Positions 1 to 5,815 of a stretch of DNA of 10,534 nucleotides are shown here, piece by piece. Positions within the stretch are counted from its first letter, which is position 1; each line of letters opens with the position of its first letter. The DNA is from an uncultured Muribaculaceae bacterium. Lineage in GTDB: Bacteria > Bacteroidota > Bacteroidia > Bacteroidales > Muribaculaceae. The DNA lies in NCBI GenBank assembly GCA_910578305.1, contig CAJTQH010000070.1, positions 1 to 10,534 on the forward strand, read 5' to 3'. The translations under genes were made by a program, and so were the position numbers. Below the pieces are notes generated by a model. The model saw only the letters and a program-made list of their open reading frames with translations. It was not told where the DNA came from and ran no database searches.

Positions 1-2
1 AC

Positions 3-74
3 GATGAACGAGACTTAAATATTGGTGGTAACACTCCTTATTTCAGAATACTGATAAGATATTTGAAATCTTAG
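3..74 (+). CDS. C-terminal end of an EcoRI-type adenine methyltransferase relative (5' partial)
   Basis: The frame open from base 3 reads 23 residues to a TAG at 72-74. It contains DLNIGGNTPYFRILIR, which resembles the last residues of the complete methyltransferase on the opposite strand (DLNASG...VYQRLLIRIL): an Asp-Leu-Asn, then an aromatic-X-Arg-X-Leu-Ile-Arg ending. I therefore read it as the tail of another member of that family whose body lies left of the window. It overlaps, in a different frame, a second tail fragment that continues to 256. Whether the gene upstream is intact cannot be judged from here. The match is short, so the call is tentative. Confidence 0.35.
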   Translation, partial: DERDLNIGGNTPYFRILIRYLKS

Positions 75-256
75 GTCGTGGTGGAGACATTGAATGGGCC
101 GTGTATTTCTGCGAGTTCTTCACTCCACCAACTGATTGTAAAATAATTGAGTATAGAAAGACTGACCGGACATGGAGGATACAAAATCCTTACATTCTGT
201 CTCCTGATGGGAAACCAAGTACAATCTATCAAAGAATCCTAATTAAAAGACGTTGA
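32..256 (+). pseudogene. Orphan C-terminal fragment of an EcoRI-type adenine methyltransferase
   Basis: In frame 2, an open stretch after the stop at 29-31 runs to TGA at 254-256. From about base 56 it reads DKIFEILGRGGD, then a middle part with FFTPPTDCK, and ends STIYQRILIKRR. The complete minus-strand methyltransferase has the same landmarks in the same order near its C-terminus: QFEILG, YTSAECK, and VYQRLLIR. No start codon or catalytic part precedes it; the sequence to its left instead belongs to another tail in another frame. It is therefore best read as a remnant left by recombination or deletion between related methyltransferase genes. It overlaps the minus-strand gene by 28 bp, tail to tail. 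A live short protein is unlikely, but a join to an upstream gene by frameshift cannot be excluded. Confidence 0.5.
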
Positions 257-258
257 TA
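227..258. repeat. Imperfect 32-bp palindrome at the convergent gene junction
   Basis: The arms TATCAA and TTGATA enclose a centre TAATTA; 11 of 16 base pairs are complementary. Both strands encode the same motif here, Tyr-Gln-Arg-(Ile/Leu)-Leu-Ile-(Lys/Arg), as the ends of two convergent methyltransferase-family reading frames. The symmetry may simply reflect two homologous tails placed head-on. It could also be a recombination crossover site or serve as a terminator for both directions. Confidence 0.5.
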
Positions 259-1389
259 TACTTTTTCTTTAATGTCATTCCGGACAATCACACCGCTTGC
301 ATTAAGGTCATATGTTCCTTTTCTATGAAACTTATGCTCATATGCCTGCTTGCACTCGGCAGATGTATAAACTCGAATTTTCATTTTATATAAATCTTCA
401 TTCTCGCACATCCCTAAGATTTCAAATTGCTCCGGGCAATATTTGTCAAGGAATGTGATAGGAACACCCATCGCACCACTATAATCAGAAGGAATGGCAT
501 CAACAAATGGAACTTCAATTGCATCGTAGTTGTCATACTTTATGTAACCTTTTCCTCTTATATCTTTATGACGCGAAAACATGATGTTTTCATCCATCGT
601 CATGAGTGATAGAGGTTGGTGGCGACGACCATGTTCCATATTGGTAAACCAACAGGAATTGCCCAATCTGGTGTAATTTCCAACATAGCCCATTTTCTCG
701 GCTTTTTTCTTGTAAGCCTCAGGAACAACGGTACCCTCAGGCACGCCAAACACCATATCTGTAGAAAAACCTGTGGCGCCAAGCCATAGCCTATTTTCTT
801 TTATGAGAGGGAAAACTTCTTTATATGTAATAGCATTGGTATTTCCAATCATAAGACATTTTTTGTCGGCTTCAACGATCCAAGCAAGGAACTCGCGGAA
901 CAGGGAGAATGGAGGGTTGGTGACGATGATGTCGGCTTCGTCGCGCAGCGCGGTAACTTCGAGGCTGCGAAAATCACCATCCCCCTCAAGATATTGCCAT
1001 TCTATATCGTGGAAGTCGATAACACCGTCTCCGCTACGGTCATGATCAAGTACAAAGATTTTGCCGCGAACTAAAGTTTTGGCAGGGTCAAACTGCGGCG
1101 CGTCCTGCTCGAACAGCGAGGGTTGCCACACTGTCTTGTATTTCTTGCTGTCTGGAGCGTATGAGGTAGAAATCAACTTCTTCAAGCCGAGGGTCTGAAA
1201 ATGCTGTGCGAAGTAGAGCGTGAAGTTACTCCACTCGGGGTCGTCGCATGGCAACAGCACGGTCTTACCTCGGAATACATCGGGATTGTATTCAAGGTAG
1301 GCATTGATTTCACGCTCAATATCATAATACTGAGTGTAAAACTCATCGTTTTTAGCGGCTTTTGCAGCCGAAAGGGAATCATTAGCCAT
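229..1389 (-). CDS. EcoRI-type adenine-specific DNA methyltransferase
   Basis: This is an S-adenosylmethionine-dependent N6-adenine DNA methyltransferase of the EcoRI methylase family (PF13651-like). The N-terminus has the family's NDEFYTQ and DIEREINAY, then CDDPEWSNF and LGLKKLI. The catalytic NPPF motif (motif IV, followed by SLFREF) lies at about residues 158-161, and GAMGVPITFLDKY...FEILG begins the C-terminal part, which ends VYQRLLIRIL. I prefer the ATG at 1389 (MANDSLSAAKAAKNDEF, 386 aa); an in-frame ATG at 1410 would add seven residues. The first half of the gene (about 900-1389) is clearly richer in GC than the second half, which fits a recombined C-terminal region. No endonuclease is visible beside it, so it may be solitary or its partner lies left of the window. 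A promoter at 1644-1674 points at it. Confidence 0.9.
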   Translation of the reverse strand: MANDSLSAAKAAKNDEFYTQYYDIEREINAYLEYNPDVFRGKTVLLPCDDPEWSNFTLYFAQHFQTLGLKKLISTSYAPDSKKYKTVWQPSLFEQDAPQFDPAKTLVRGKIFVLDHDRSGDGVIDFHDIEWQYLEGDGDFRSLEVTALRDEADIIVTNPPFSLFREFLAWIVEADKKCLMIGNTNAITYKEVFPLIKENRLWLGATGFSTDMVFGVPEGTVVPEAYKKKAEKMGYVGNYTRLGNSCWFTNMEHGRRHQPLSLMTMDENIMFSRHKDIRGKGYIKYDNYDAIEVPFVDAIPSDYSGAMGVPITFLDKYCPEQFEILGMCENEDLYKMKIRVYTSAECKQAYEHKFHRKGTYDLNASGVIVRNDIKEKVYQRLLIRIL

Positions 1390-1418
1390 TACCGATATAA
1401 TATTTAACACGCATCAAC

Positions 1419-1601
1419 GTGAGAATTTATAGTATTTCAAACAGATGTTTAAATGAGACATCATTTAAAACTACCTTCGGCAGTTATCTGAGGGCTGGCC
1501 GTGCCTACAACGACTGCTTAGAAGTTCTGGATTATTATTGGGTTGGTGGGTATTCTTTGCTTTGGCAAAGCGCTAAAGCAATAAGTCTGTCTGTGATTTA
1601 A
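1419..1601 (+). CDS. Possible 60-codon ORF of unknown function
   Basis: A GTG-initiated frame reads 60 residues, basic and polar at the front and aromatic and hydrophobic at the back (VLDYYWVGGYSLLWQSAK). It has no domain I recognise and no ribosome-binding site. It is divergent from the methyltransferase and lies wholly antisense to that gene's predicted leader. The 3' part also carries nested inverted repeats, so the sequence may be conserved as a structured RNA or an element end rather than as protein. I list it because it is the only open frame of any size in this interval; it may well be spurious. Confidence 0.2.
   Translation: MRIYSISNRCLNETSFKTTFGSYLRAGRAYNDCLEVLDYYWVGGYSLLWQSAKAISLSVI
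1448..1469. repeat. 9-bp perfect inverted repeat upstream of the methyltransferase
   Basis: TTTAAATGA (1448-1456) and TCATTTAAA (1461-1469) are exact reverse complements separated by GACA. The site is about 60 bp upstream of the methyltransferase ATG. It could be an operator-like dyad or an AU-rich hairpin in the leader. No regulator gene of the C-protein type is seen in the window. Confidence 0.4.
1557..1581. repeat. Nested inverted repeats / hairpin
   Basis: TTGCTTT (1557-1563) pairs with AAAGCAA (1575-1581), and inside it GCTTTG (1559-1564) pairs with CAAAGC (1566-1571). The two pairings exclude each other, so the RNA could switch between two hairpins. It lies in the predicted methyltransferase leader, about 60 nt after the predicted start of transcription. 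Function is unknown. Confidence 0.35.
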
Positions 1602-1643
1602 GTCATTTCGGCCATGTTCAGATATTTCCGGTTGCTATCTATG

Positions 1644-1674
1644 CAAAGATAAAAAGATTTTTTGAGATGGCAAT
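1644..1674 (-). promoter_or_regulatory. Bacteroidetes-type promoter reading toward the methyltransferase
   Basis: On the minus strand, ATTG (1671-1674) is followed after 19 nt by TATCTTTG (1644-1651). This matches the Bacteroidetes vegetative pattern of TTTG, 19-20 nt, TAnnTTTG, with one mismatch in the -33 box. Transcription would start near 1637 and run left toward the methyltransferase, giving a leader of about 250 nt. Confidence 0.55.
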
Positions 1675-1773
1675 CGGCTGTGCTGTACAGCGCATGTGTT
1701 TGTGGGCTTTTGTAGGGGTAATTGGTGATGGCGGCAGGACAGGTGCGATGTCTGGGAAAGGGAGAGGACGGGG

Positions 1774-1851
1774 TTATTTGATGTTGGAGCCGTCGTTGAG
1801 GGCTTGGCCGAGCCAGGCGAAGAAGCAGAGGGCGACGATGATGAAGGACAT
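1774..1851 (-). CDS. Putative 25-residue membrane peptide
   Basis: A short frame from ATG at 1851 to TAA at 1774-1776 encodes 25 residues: MSFIIVALCFFAWLGQAL followed by a polar tail NDGSNIK. The first 18 residues form one uninterrupted hydrophobic segment, long enough to insert in a membrane. The tail is hydrophilic and carries few charges. A TAAATTTG -7 box lies about 90 bp upstream (1940-1947), and an 8-bp tandem repeat sits in the intervening leader. I do not recognise the family. Support is the clean hydrophobic-then-polar pattern together with an upstream promoter box; against it are the very small size and the lack of a clear ribosome-binding site. Confidence 0.4.
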   Translation of the reverse strand: MSFIIVALCFFAWLGQALNDGSNIK

Positions 1852-1893
1852 GGCGGATGGGTGTTTTTGGGTTATGGGTAAATGGGTGGATGG

Positions 1894-1922
1894 TGTGATA
1901 GTGTGATAGTGTGATAGTGTGA
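1894..1922. repeat. 8-bp tandem repeat, about 3.6 copies
   Basis: TGTGATAG occurs three times exactly (1894-1901, 1902-1909, 1910-1917), followed by a partial copy TGTGA. It lies between the putative small membrane peptide and its -7 box, so it would be in the leader of that transcript. Short tandem repeats change copy number by slippage; 8-bp units would alter leader length without touching the reading frame. Confidence 0.8.
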
Positions 1923-1939
1923 GGGTTTGGGTCACTATG

Positions 1940-1947
1940 CAAATTTA
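1940..1947 (-). promoter_or_regulatory. Bacteroidetes -7 box upstream of the small peptide ORF
   Basis: The minus strand reads TAAATTTG followed by CATAG, matching TAnnTTTG. No good -33 TTTG is found 19-20 nt upstream, so this is a half-supported promoter. It would start a transcript near 1933 that passes the 8-bp repeats and reaches the small ORF at 1851. Confidence 0.35.
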
Positions 1948-1980
1948 GTGTTGGGGTTGGGCGAGATTTGTGTACAGGCG

Positions 1981-2007
1981 TGAAAATAAATCTCAATTGT
2001 GATTGAG
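1981..2007 (-). terminator. Hairpin terminator of the patatin-barrel gene
   Basis: CTCAAT (1992-1997) and ATTGAG (2002-2007) form a 6-bp stem with a 4-nt loop. Read on the minus strand it is followed at once by ATTTATTTT, a U-rich run in RNA. It lies about 45 nt beyond the stop of the gene at 2052-4391, where an intrinsic terminator is expected. The stem is short and AT-rich, so it may be weak. Confidence 0.45.
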
Positions 2008-2051
2008 TTCTGTGATAGTTTTACGTAAGTATGGGGAGCTGCGGGGCTGGA

Positions 2052-4391
2052 TCAGCGGAGGAATTTGGGGGCTTGGAGGAATAGACCGAAAGTGAGGCCG
2101 AAGTTCCATTTTCCGCCGGGGACGGTACTGTAGTGTGTGTAGGCGGAGACGTTGGCAAACGGGAGTGTCATTACGGCTTCGAGCTGTCCGAAAAATTCGA
2201 CGTTGGAGAGATAGTCGCCGTAATAGGCTGTGTGATCGGTCTTGTTTTCGCGTATGGGTCGCAGGGGCATGAACATGTCGAAGTTGCCTCGCAGCTGGAA
2301 CATGGATCCGAGTTTCCATATGGGTATCACTCCGATGGCTCCATAGCTGTTGGCCCGGAAGCCGGATGTGAATACGTTGCTGAAAGATGCCGATGGAGTG
2401 AATGCCGGGGCGTCGCACACGGTCTGGCTGTATGTGGAGAGCAGGCGTCGATTGGATGCGAGTATGTCGATCTCTGTGCCTATGGCAAAGTGCTTGGATA
2501 GATCCCAATAGTTGCGTGCGGTGAATTCAATCTGCCACCAGCGTCGGCCGGTGCGTGTCTTGTCCTCGTCGTCGACTCCTGCGGGGCTGTAATAGTGCTG
2601 TCCGATGACTCCCATGGCTGTGGCTCGATAGTATGCGCCGGACACAGGGACTACAGGAGAGCTTAGTGTATTGTATTCGTATCGGGCCAGTGCCTGTGCG
2701 AGATTCTGTGTCATGACGTCGCGCATGGATCGCGGTGCGTCGCTCAACACTCCGAGATAGTATTTATCGGCCAGGTGTCCGTAGCCTACGGCCACTTCGC
2801 CTTTGCCGCTGCGCCCGAGCGCCACGCCATAGCTTATGCGTCCGAAGTATTCATCGGAGGTGACGAATGTGCGTTCGCTTGTCTGAAAGAAGAGGCGGTC
2901 GGACTGGAAGTATTTCTGCCGCGAAGCCACAGCCTGTATCTGAAGGCTCGACGGCACAGAGCGTAGCAGCTTGATCTGAGCACGGGCCGATGCGGCGAGA
3001 TAACTCTGCCCTACCCATCCGTTAAACTGCATATCAAGCGAGTTAAAGTCGAGGGTCTTATATCCTGCCGAGAAGAACAGCATGCTTGTTGTGGAGGTGG
3101 TGAGATATCCGCCTATGCCTACAGAAATATTGTTTTTAACCGACGCATCAAGGTTCAGAGCAAATAGACGTGTAGAGTCGTTGTACACAGCCTGTGGCTC
3201 GAAGTTTGTCAGTTTGCCGGGTGTGATGGCTCTGTAGAACGCGTCTTTGGCCCGACCGACATCGAGCGTGTCGGAATGGTGATGGGTAAAGAGATATTCG
3301 AGATATTCGTTCTGCCGGCGATTGCCGCCTCTGACACTCACTGAATCAAATCTCAGGTATGGGGTCTGCGAATTGAACACTTCGCGTCGCAAGGTTCTGG
3401 CTTCGGCCGGCACGCGAACGTGGATGCGCGACTTTATCGAGTCCATCATCGACATGGCGTAGTTGTAACCGATGTCGTATATCTCTTCGGCTTTGTCAAA
3501 ATCGAGCAGTCCGAACCGATCGAGATGCAGCCTCATCTTTATGCCGTAGTCGCGCGGCATACGGTAGTCACTGTGCTGCATTATCATGGTTTCGAGCTGC
3601 GACATCATATTTGGAATGTCCTCGTCGGCATCAGAGGCCGAAACGTCGACTCCTATCATAATCTGAGGAGCGAATGTATCGCGCATCACATCGACCGGAA
3701 AATTGTCGTAGATGCCGCCATCGTACATTGGCACACCGTCGATCTTTATGGGGTGGAACACCAACGGGAAACTCATCGAGGCTCTTACGGCATCGCCAAG
3801 CGAACCGTCGGCACACACTACTTTGCGTTTTCCGCGGACATCGGATGCCACGGCTCTGAACGGAACAAACAGTCGGTCGAAGTCGCCGCCGCATTGTGCC
3901 GTATATGGTGCATACAGTTCCATGAACGCAAAGTTCATGGGCAGCGGATTGATAAGGCTCGACGGCAGTATTGACTTCCACCGCGTAGAATCGCTTTCGC
4001 CTATGTTGAGCGTGAGCATGGCCGGAGTGGGATCGTCCTGCAGGAAATAATATGTGAGCTGCTTGTCGATCTTGCCTGACGACCAGTGGGCGAATCCGCG
4101 CGATTTTATCAGATCCATCATCTTTTCGGGAGTATATCCGCATGCATACAGACTGCCGACAATCGCACCCATGGACGTGCCTGTGATGTAGTCGATGGGA
4201 ATATCATTGTCTTCCAGCGCCTGTATCACGCCGATGTGGGCGATGCCTTTGGCTCCTCCACCACTAAGTACAAGTCCCACCGACTGAGGAGAGGCCAAGC
4301 TGTCGGCAGTGTCGTAGGCGCTGACGTGCAATGTCATGCCTGCAAGCAGAATTGCCATGATGAGTCTGAGCATAATAGTGTCTCTTTTCAT
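2052..4391 (-). CDS. Patatin-like phospholipase with POTRA and outer-membrane barrel
   Basis: A serine lipase of the patatin family is joined to an outer-membrane barrel, resembling PlpD of Pseudomonas and FplA of Fusobacterium (type Vd secretion). A signal peptide (LRLIMAILLAGMTLHVSA) ends near residue 25. The patatin part has the glycine-rich oxyanion loop GGGAKG at 44-49, the nucleophile motif GTSMG with Ser73, and DGG with Asp224, so the Ser-Asp dyad is intact. Residues of about 345-415 (RFDSVSVRGG...) look like one POTRA domain. From about 420 to the end the chain has alternating, aromatic-rich strands and ends KFLR, as expected for a barrel. Total length is 779 aa. The in-frame ATG at 4373 (residue 7) is preceded by AAAAGAGA and fits the -7 box at 4402-4409 better, because the ATG at 4391 would leave almost no leader. 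Substrate and whether the lipase faces out are not shown by sequence. Confidence 0.9.
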   Translation of the reverse strand: MKRDTIMLRLIMAILLAGMTLHVSAYDTADSLASPQSVGLVLSGGGAKGIAHIGVIQALEDNDIPIDYITGTSMGAIVGSLYACGYTPEKMMDLIKSRGFAHWSSGKIDKQLTYYFLQDDPTPAMLTLNIGESDSTRWKSILPSSLINPLPMNFAFMELYAPYTAQCGGDFDRLFVPFRAVASDVRGKRKVVCADGSLGDAVRASMSFPLVFHPIKIDGVPMYDGGIYDNFPVDVMRDTFAPQIMIGVDVSASDADEDIPNMMSQLETMIMQHSDYRMPRDYGIKMRLHLDRFGLLDFDKAEEIYDIGYNYAMSMMDSIKSRIHVRVPAEARTLRREVFNSQTPYLRFDSVSVRGGNRRQNEYLEYLFTHHHSDTLDVGRAKDAFYRAITPGKLTNFEPQAVYNDSTRLFALNLDASVKNNISVGIGGYLTTSTTSMLFFSAGYKTLDFNSLDMQFNGWVGQSYLAASARAQIKLLRSVPSSLQIQAVASRQKYFQSDRLFFQTSERTFVTSDEYFGRISYGVALGRSGKGEVAVGYGHLADKYYLGVLSDAPRSMRDVMTQNLAQALARYEYNTLSSPVVPVSGAYYRATAMGVIGQHYYSPAGVDDEDKTRTGRRWWQIEFTARNYWDLSKHFAIGTEIDILASNRRLLSTYSQTVCDAPAFTPSASFSNVFTSGFRANSYGAIGVIPIWKLGSMFQLRGNFDMFMPLRPIRENKTDHTAYYGDYLSNVEFFGQLEAVMTLPFANVSAYTHYSTVPGGKWNFGLTFGLFLQAPKFLR

Positions 4392-4401
4392 ATTATCGTG
4401 T

Positions 4402-4409
4402 CAAAGATA
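4402..4409 (-). promoter_or_regulatory. -7 box for the patatin-barrel gene
   Basis: The minus strand reads TATCTTTG, matching TAnnTTTG. Transcription would start about 4396, only a few bases before the ATG at 4391 but about 23 nt before the ATG at 4373, which favours the downstream start. I see no TTTG at the expected -33 distance. Confidence 0.4.
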
Positions 4410-4477
4410 CGGCTTTTGGCAAATATTCTATCCATGAAAAGATGCAAAATTAATACCGGCACACACATTTTTTTCAT

Positions 4478-4485
4478 TAATTTTG
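4478..4485 (+). promoter_or_regulatory. -7 box for the glycosyltransferase-AmpG operon
   Basis: TAATTTTG matches TAnnTTTG. The expected start of transcription near 4492 would give a leader of about 19 nt before the ATG at 4511. The -33 region is not recognisable. The box is divergent from the one serving the patatin gene, about 70 bp away. Confidence 0.45.
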
Positions 4486-4510
4486 CGCGTCATCACACAT
4501 AAAATTGTCC

Positions 4511-5815
4511 ATGAACATACTGACAATACCCGGCGGACTGTGCTCCACCGACCATATCCGACAATTTGCCCGCAACGCCGGCAAGGGTCCAGTGGCGCTG
4601 ATGTTTCATCCGTCATCGCAGATCGTGCTCAGCGAAAACGCCTGGCGCAGAATGTCGACAGTGCTTGCCGACAGCGGCGCCACAATGGTCTATGCCGACT
4701 TTCACACCGGCGACGAACCGACACCCTGCATCGACTGCCGCGAAGGAGCGTTGCGCGACGACTTCTGTTTCGGTCCTTTGGCCGCTGTCGACGCCGATGC
4801 ACTCCGCCGAGCCATAGACTCGTCAGGCACCGACTATGAACATGCCGGATGGTATGCCGTCAGACTGGCACTGATGCGCATGTCGCTACCAGTGCACATA
4901 CCTGAATATCTGTCGGTGTACCGACCTGAGGCCGCCGCAGCAGAGGGTGAACGCCACTTCGACTACGTGGATCCGCGCAACCGCCGGGTGCAGATAGAGA
5001 TGGAGCATGCCTGCACCGAGCATCTCAAGGCCATAGGTGCATGGCTGCCGCCACGGACTGCGACGGTTGACTTCGGCGGCGACTTCCCGGTAGAGATGTC
5101 GGTTATAATCCCCGTGCGCAACCGCGTGGCCACGATAGCCGATGCCGTGAAGAGCGCTCTGGCACAGACCCCCGATTTCACTTTCAACGTGATAGTGGTG
5201 GACAACCACAGCACCGACGGCACCACCGAAGTGTTACAATCCATATCGGACAAGCGTCTGGTGCATATAGTGCCCGAATCGACCGACCTCGGCATTGGCG
5301 GATGCTGGAACACAGCACTTCATGACAGCAGGTGCGGACGCTTTGCCGTGCAGCTCGACAGCGACGATCTATATAGCTCCGCCGACACGCTTACGGCCAT
5401 ACACCGATGCTTTCTCTCCACCGGATGCGCCATGGCGGTAGGATCGTACTCGCTCGTGGATTTCGACTGCCGCCCCATACCGCCGGGAGTGATCGATCAC
5501 CGCGAATGGACCGACGCCAACGGCCACAACAATCTGCTACGCGTCAACGGCATGGGGGCACCACGTGCATTTGCCACAGCCGTAGCGCGGACGATGCCGA
5601 TGCCCGATGTGTCGTATGGCGAAGACTATGCCATGGCACTGCGCATGAGCCGCCAGTACCGCATAGGCCGCATATTCGACGTGCTGTATCTGTGTCGCCG
5701 ATGGGGCGGCAACTCCGACTCATCGCTCACCACAGAGAAAGCCAACCGATTCAACACTTACAAAGACTCCCTGCGCACATGGGAGGTAGCCGCCCGCCAG
5801 CAACTCAATAAATGA
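4511..5815 (+). CDS. Two-part family 2 glycosyltransferase
   Basis: An inverting GT-A glycosyltransferase of 434 aa. The active domain is the second half: EMSVIIPVRNRVATIADAV (from residue 195), VIVVDNHSTDGTTEVL, the metal/nucleotide-sugar DxD-type motif LDSDD at 282-286, and GEDYAMALRMS with the probable catalytic base Asp372, then RRWGGNSDS. The first 190 residues also recall the latter part of a GT2 fold (SGATMVYADF, IPEYLSVYR) but lack the nucleotide-sugar motifs, so they look like a degenerate domain used for binding or structure. No signal peptide or membrane segment is visible; it should be cytosolic. The ATG at 4511 fits the -7 box; a TTG two codons earlier is unlikely. It is the first gene of an operon with a DUF4922 protein, a SpoIID-domain protein and an AmpG-like transporter, and overlaps the next gene by 4 bp (ATGA). 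Donor and acceptor are unknown. Confidence 0.88.
   Translation: MNILTIPGGLCSTDHIRQFARNAGKGPVALMFHPSSQIVLSENAWRRMSTVLADSGATMVYADFHTGDEPTPCIDCREGALRDDFCFGPLAAVDADALRRAIDSSGTDYEHAGWYAVRLALMRMSLPVHIPEYLSVYRPEAAAAEGERHFDYVDPRNRRVQIEMEHACTEHLKAIGAWLPPRTATVDFGGDFPVEMSVIIPVRNRVATIADAVKSALAQTPDFTFNVIVVDNHSTDGTTEVLQSISDKRLVHIVPESTDLGIGGCWNTALHDSRCGRFAVQLDSDDLYSSADTLTAIHRCFLSTGCAMAVGSYSLVDFDCRPIPPGVIDHREWTDANGHNNLLRVNGMGAPRAFATAVARTMPMPDVSYGEDYAMALRMSRQYRIGRIFDVLYLCRRWGGNSDSSLTTEKANRFNTYKDSLRTWEVAARQQLNK

Larger units (their letters stand above)
1390..1637 (-). other. Predicted 5' leader of the methyltransferase transcript
   Basis: Transcription from the promoter at 1644-1674 would give a leader of about 250 nt before the methyltransferase start. 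Seen in it are a six-codon reading frame including stop at 1598-1615 (ATG, four codons, TAA), a nested hairpin at 1557-1581 and a 9-bp inverted repeat at 1448-1469. Such content would suit leader-based control of a modification gene, but that is inference. The leader could equally be spacer left by insertion. A second start nearer the gene is possible, although I see no other clear TAnnTTTG box here. Confidence 0.3.

Noticed and set aside
1679..1694. Near-palindrome around GCTGTACAGC
   Set aside because: Only 10 bp perfect, and not placed in a telling position relative to the promoter boxes; may be chance.
1894..1922. CRISPR-like direct repeats
   Set aside because: The unit is only 8 bp and directly adjacent, with no spacers and no cas genes.
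1598..1996. 132-codon minus-strand frame across the intergenic gap
   Set aside because: Low-complexity Thr/Pro/His translation that runs through the 8-bp repeat and across promoter boxes; not protein-like. The 25-codon frame in the same region is more credible.
3420..3974. 184-codon plus-strand frame opposite the patatin gene
   Set aside because: Antisense to well-defined patatin motifs; composition rich in His, Val and Arg with no domain.
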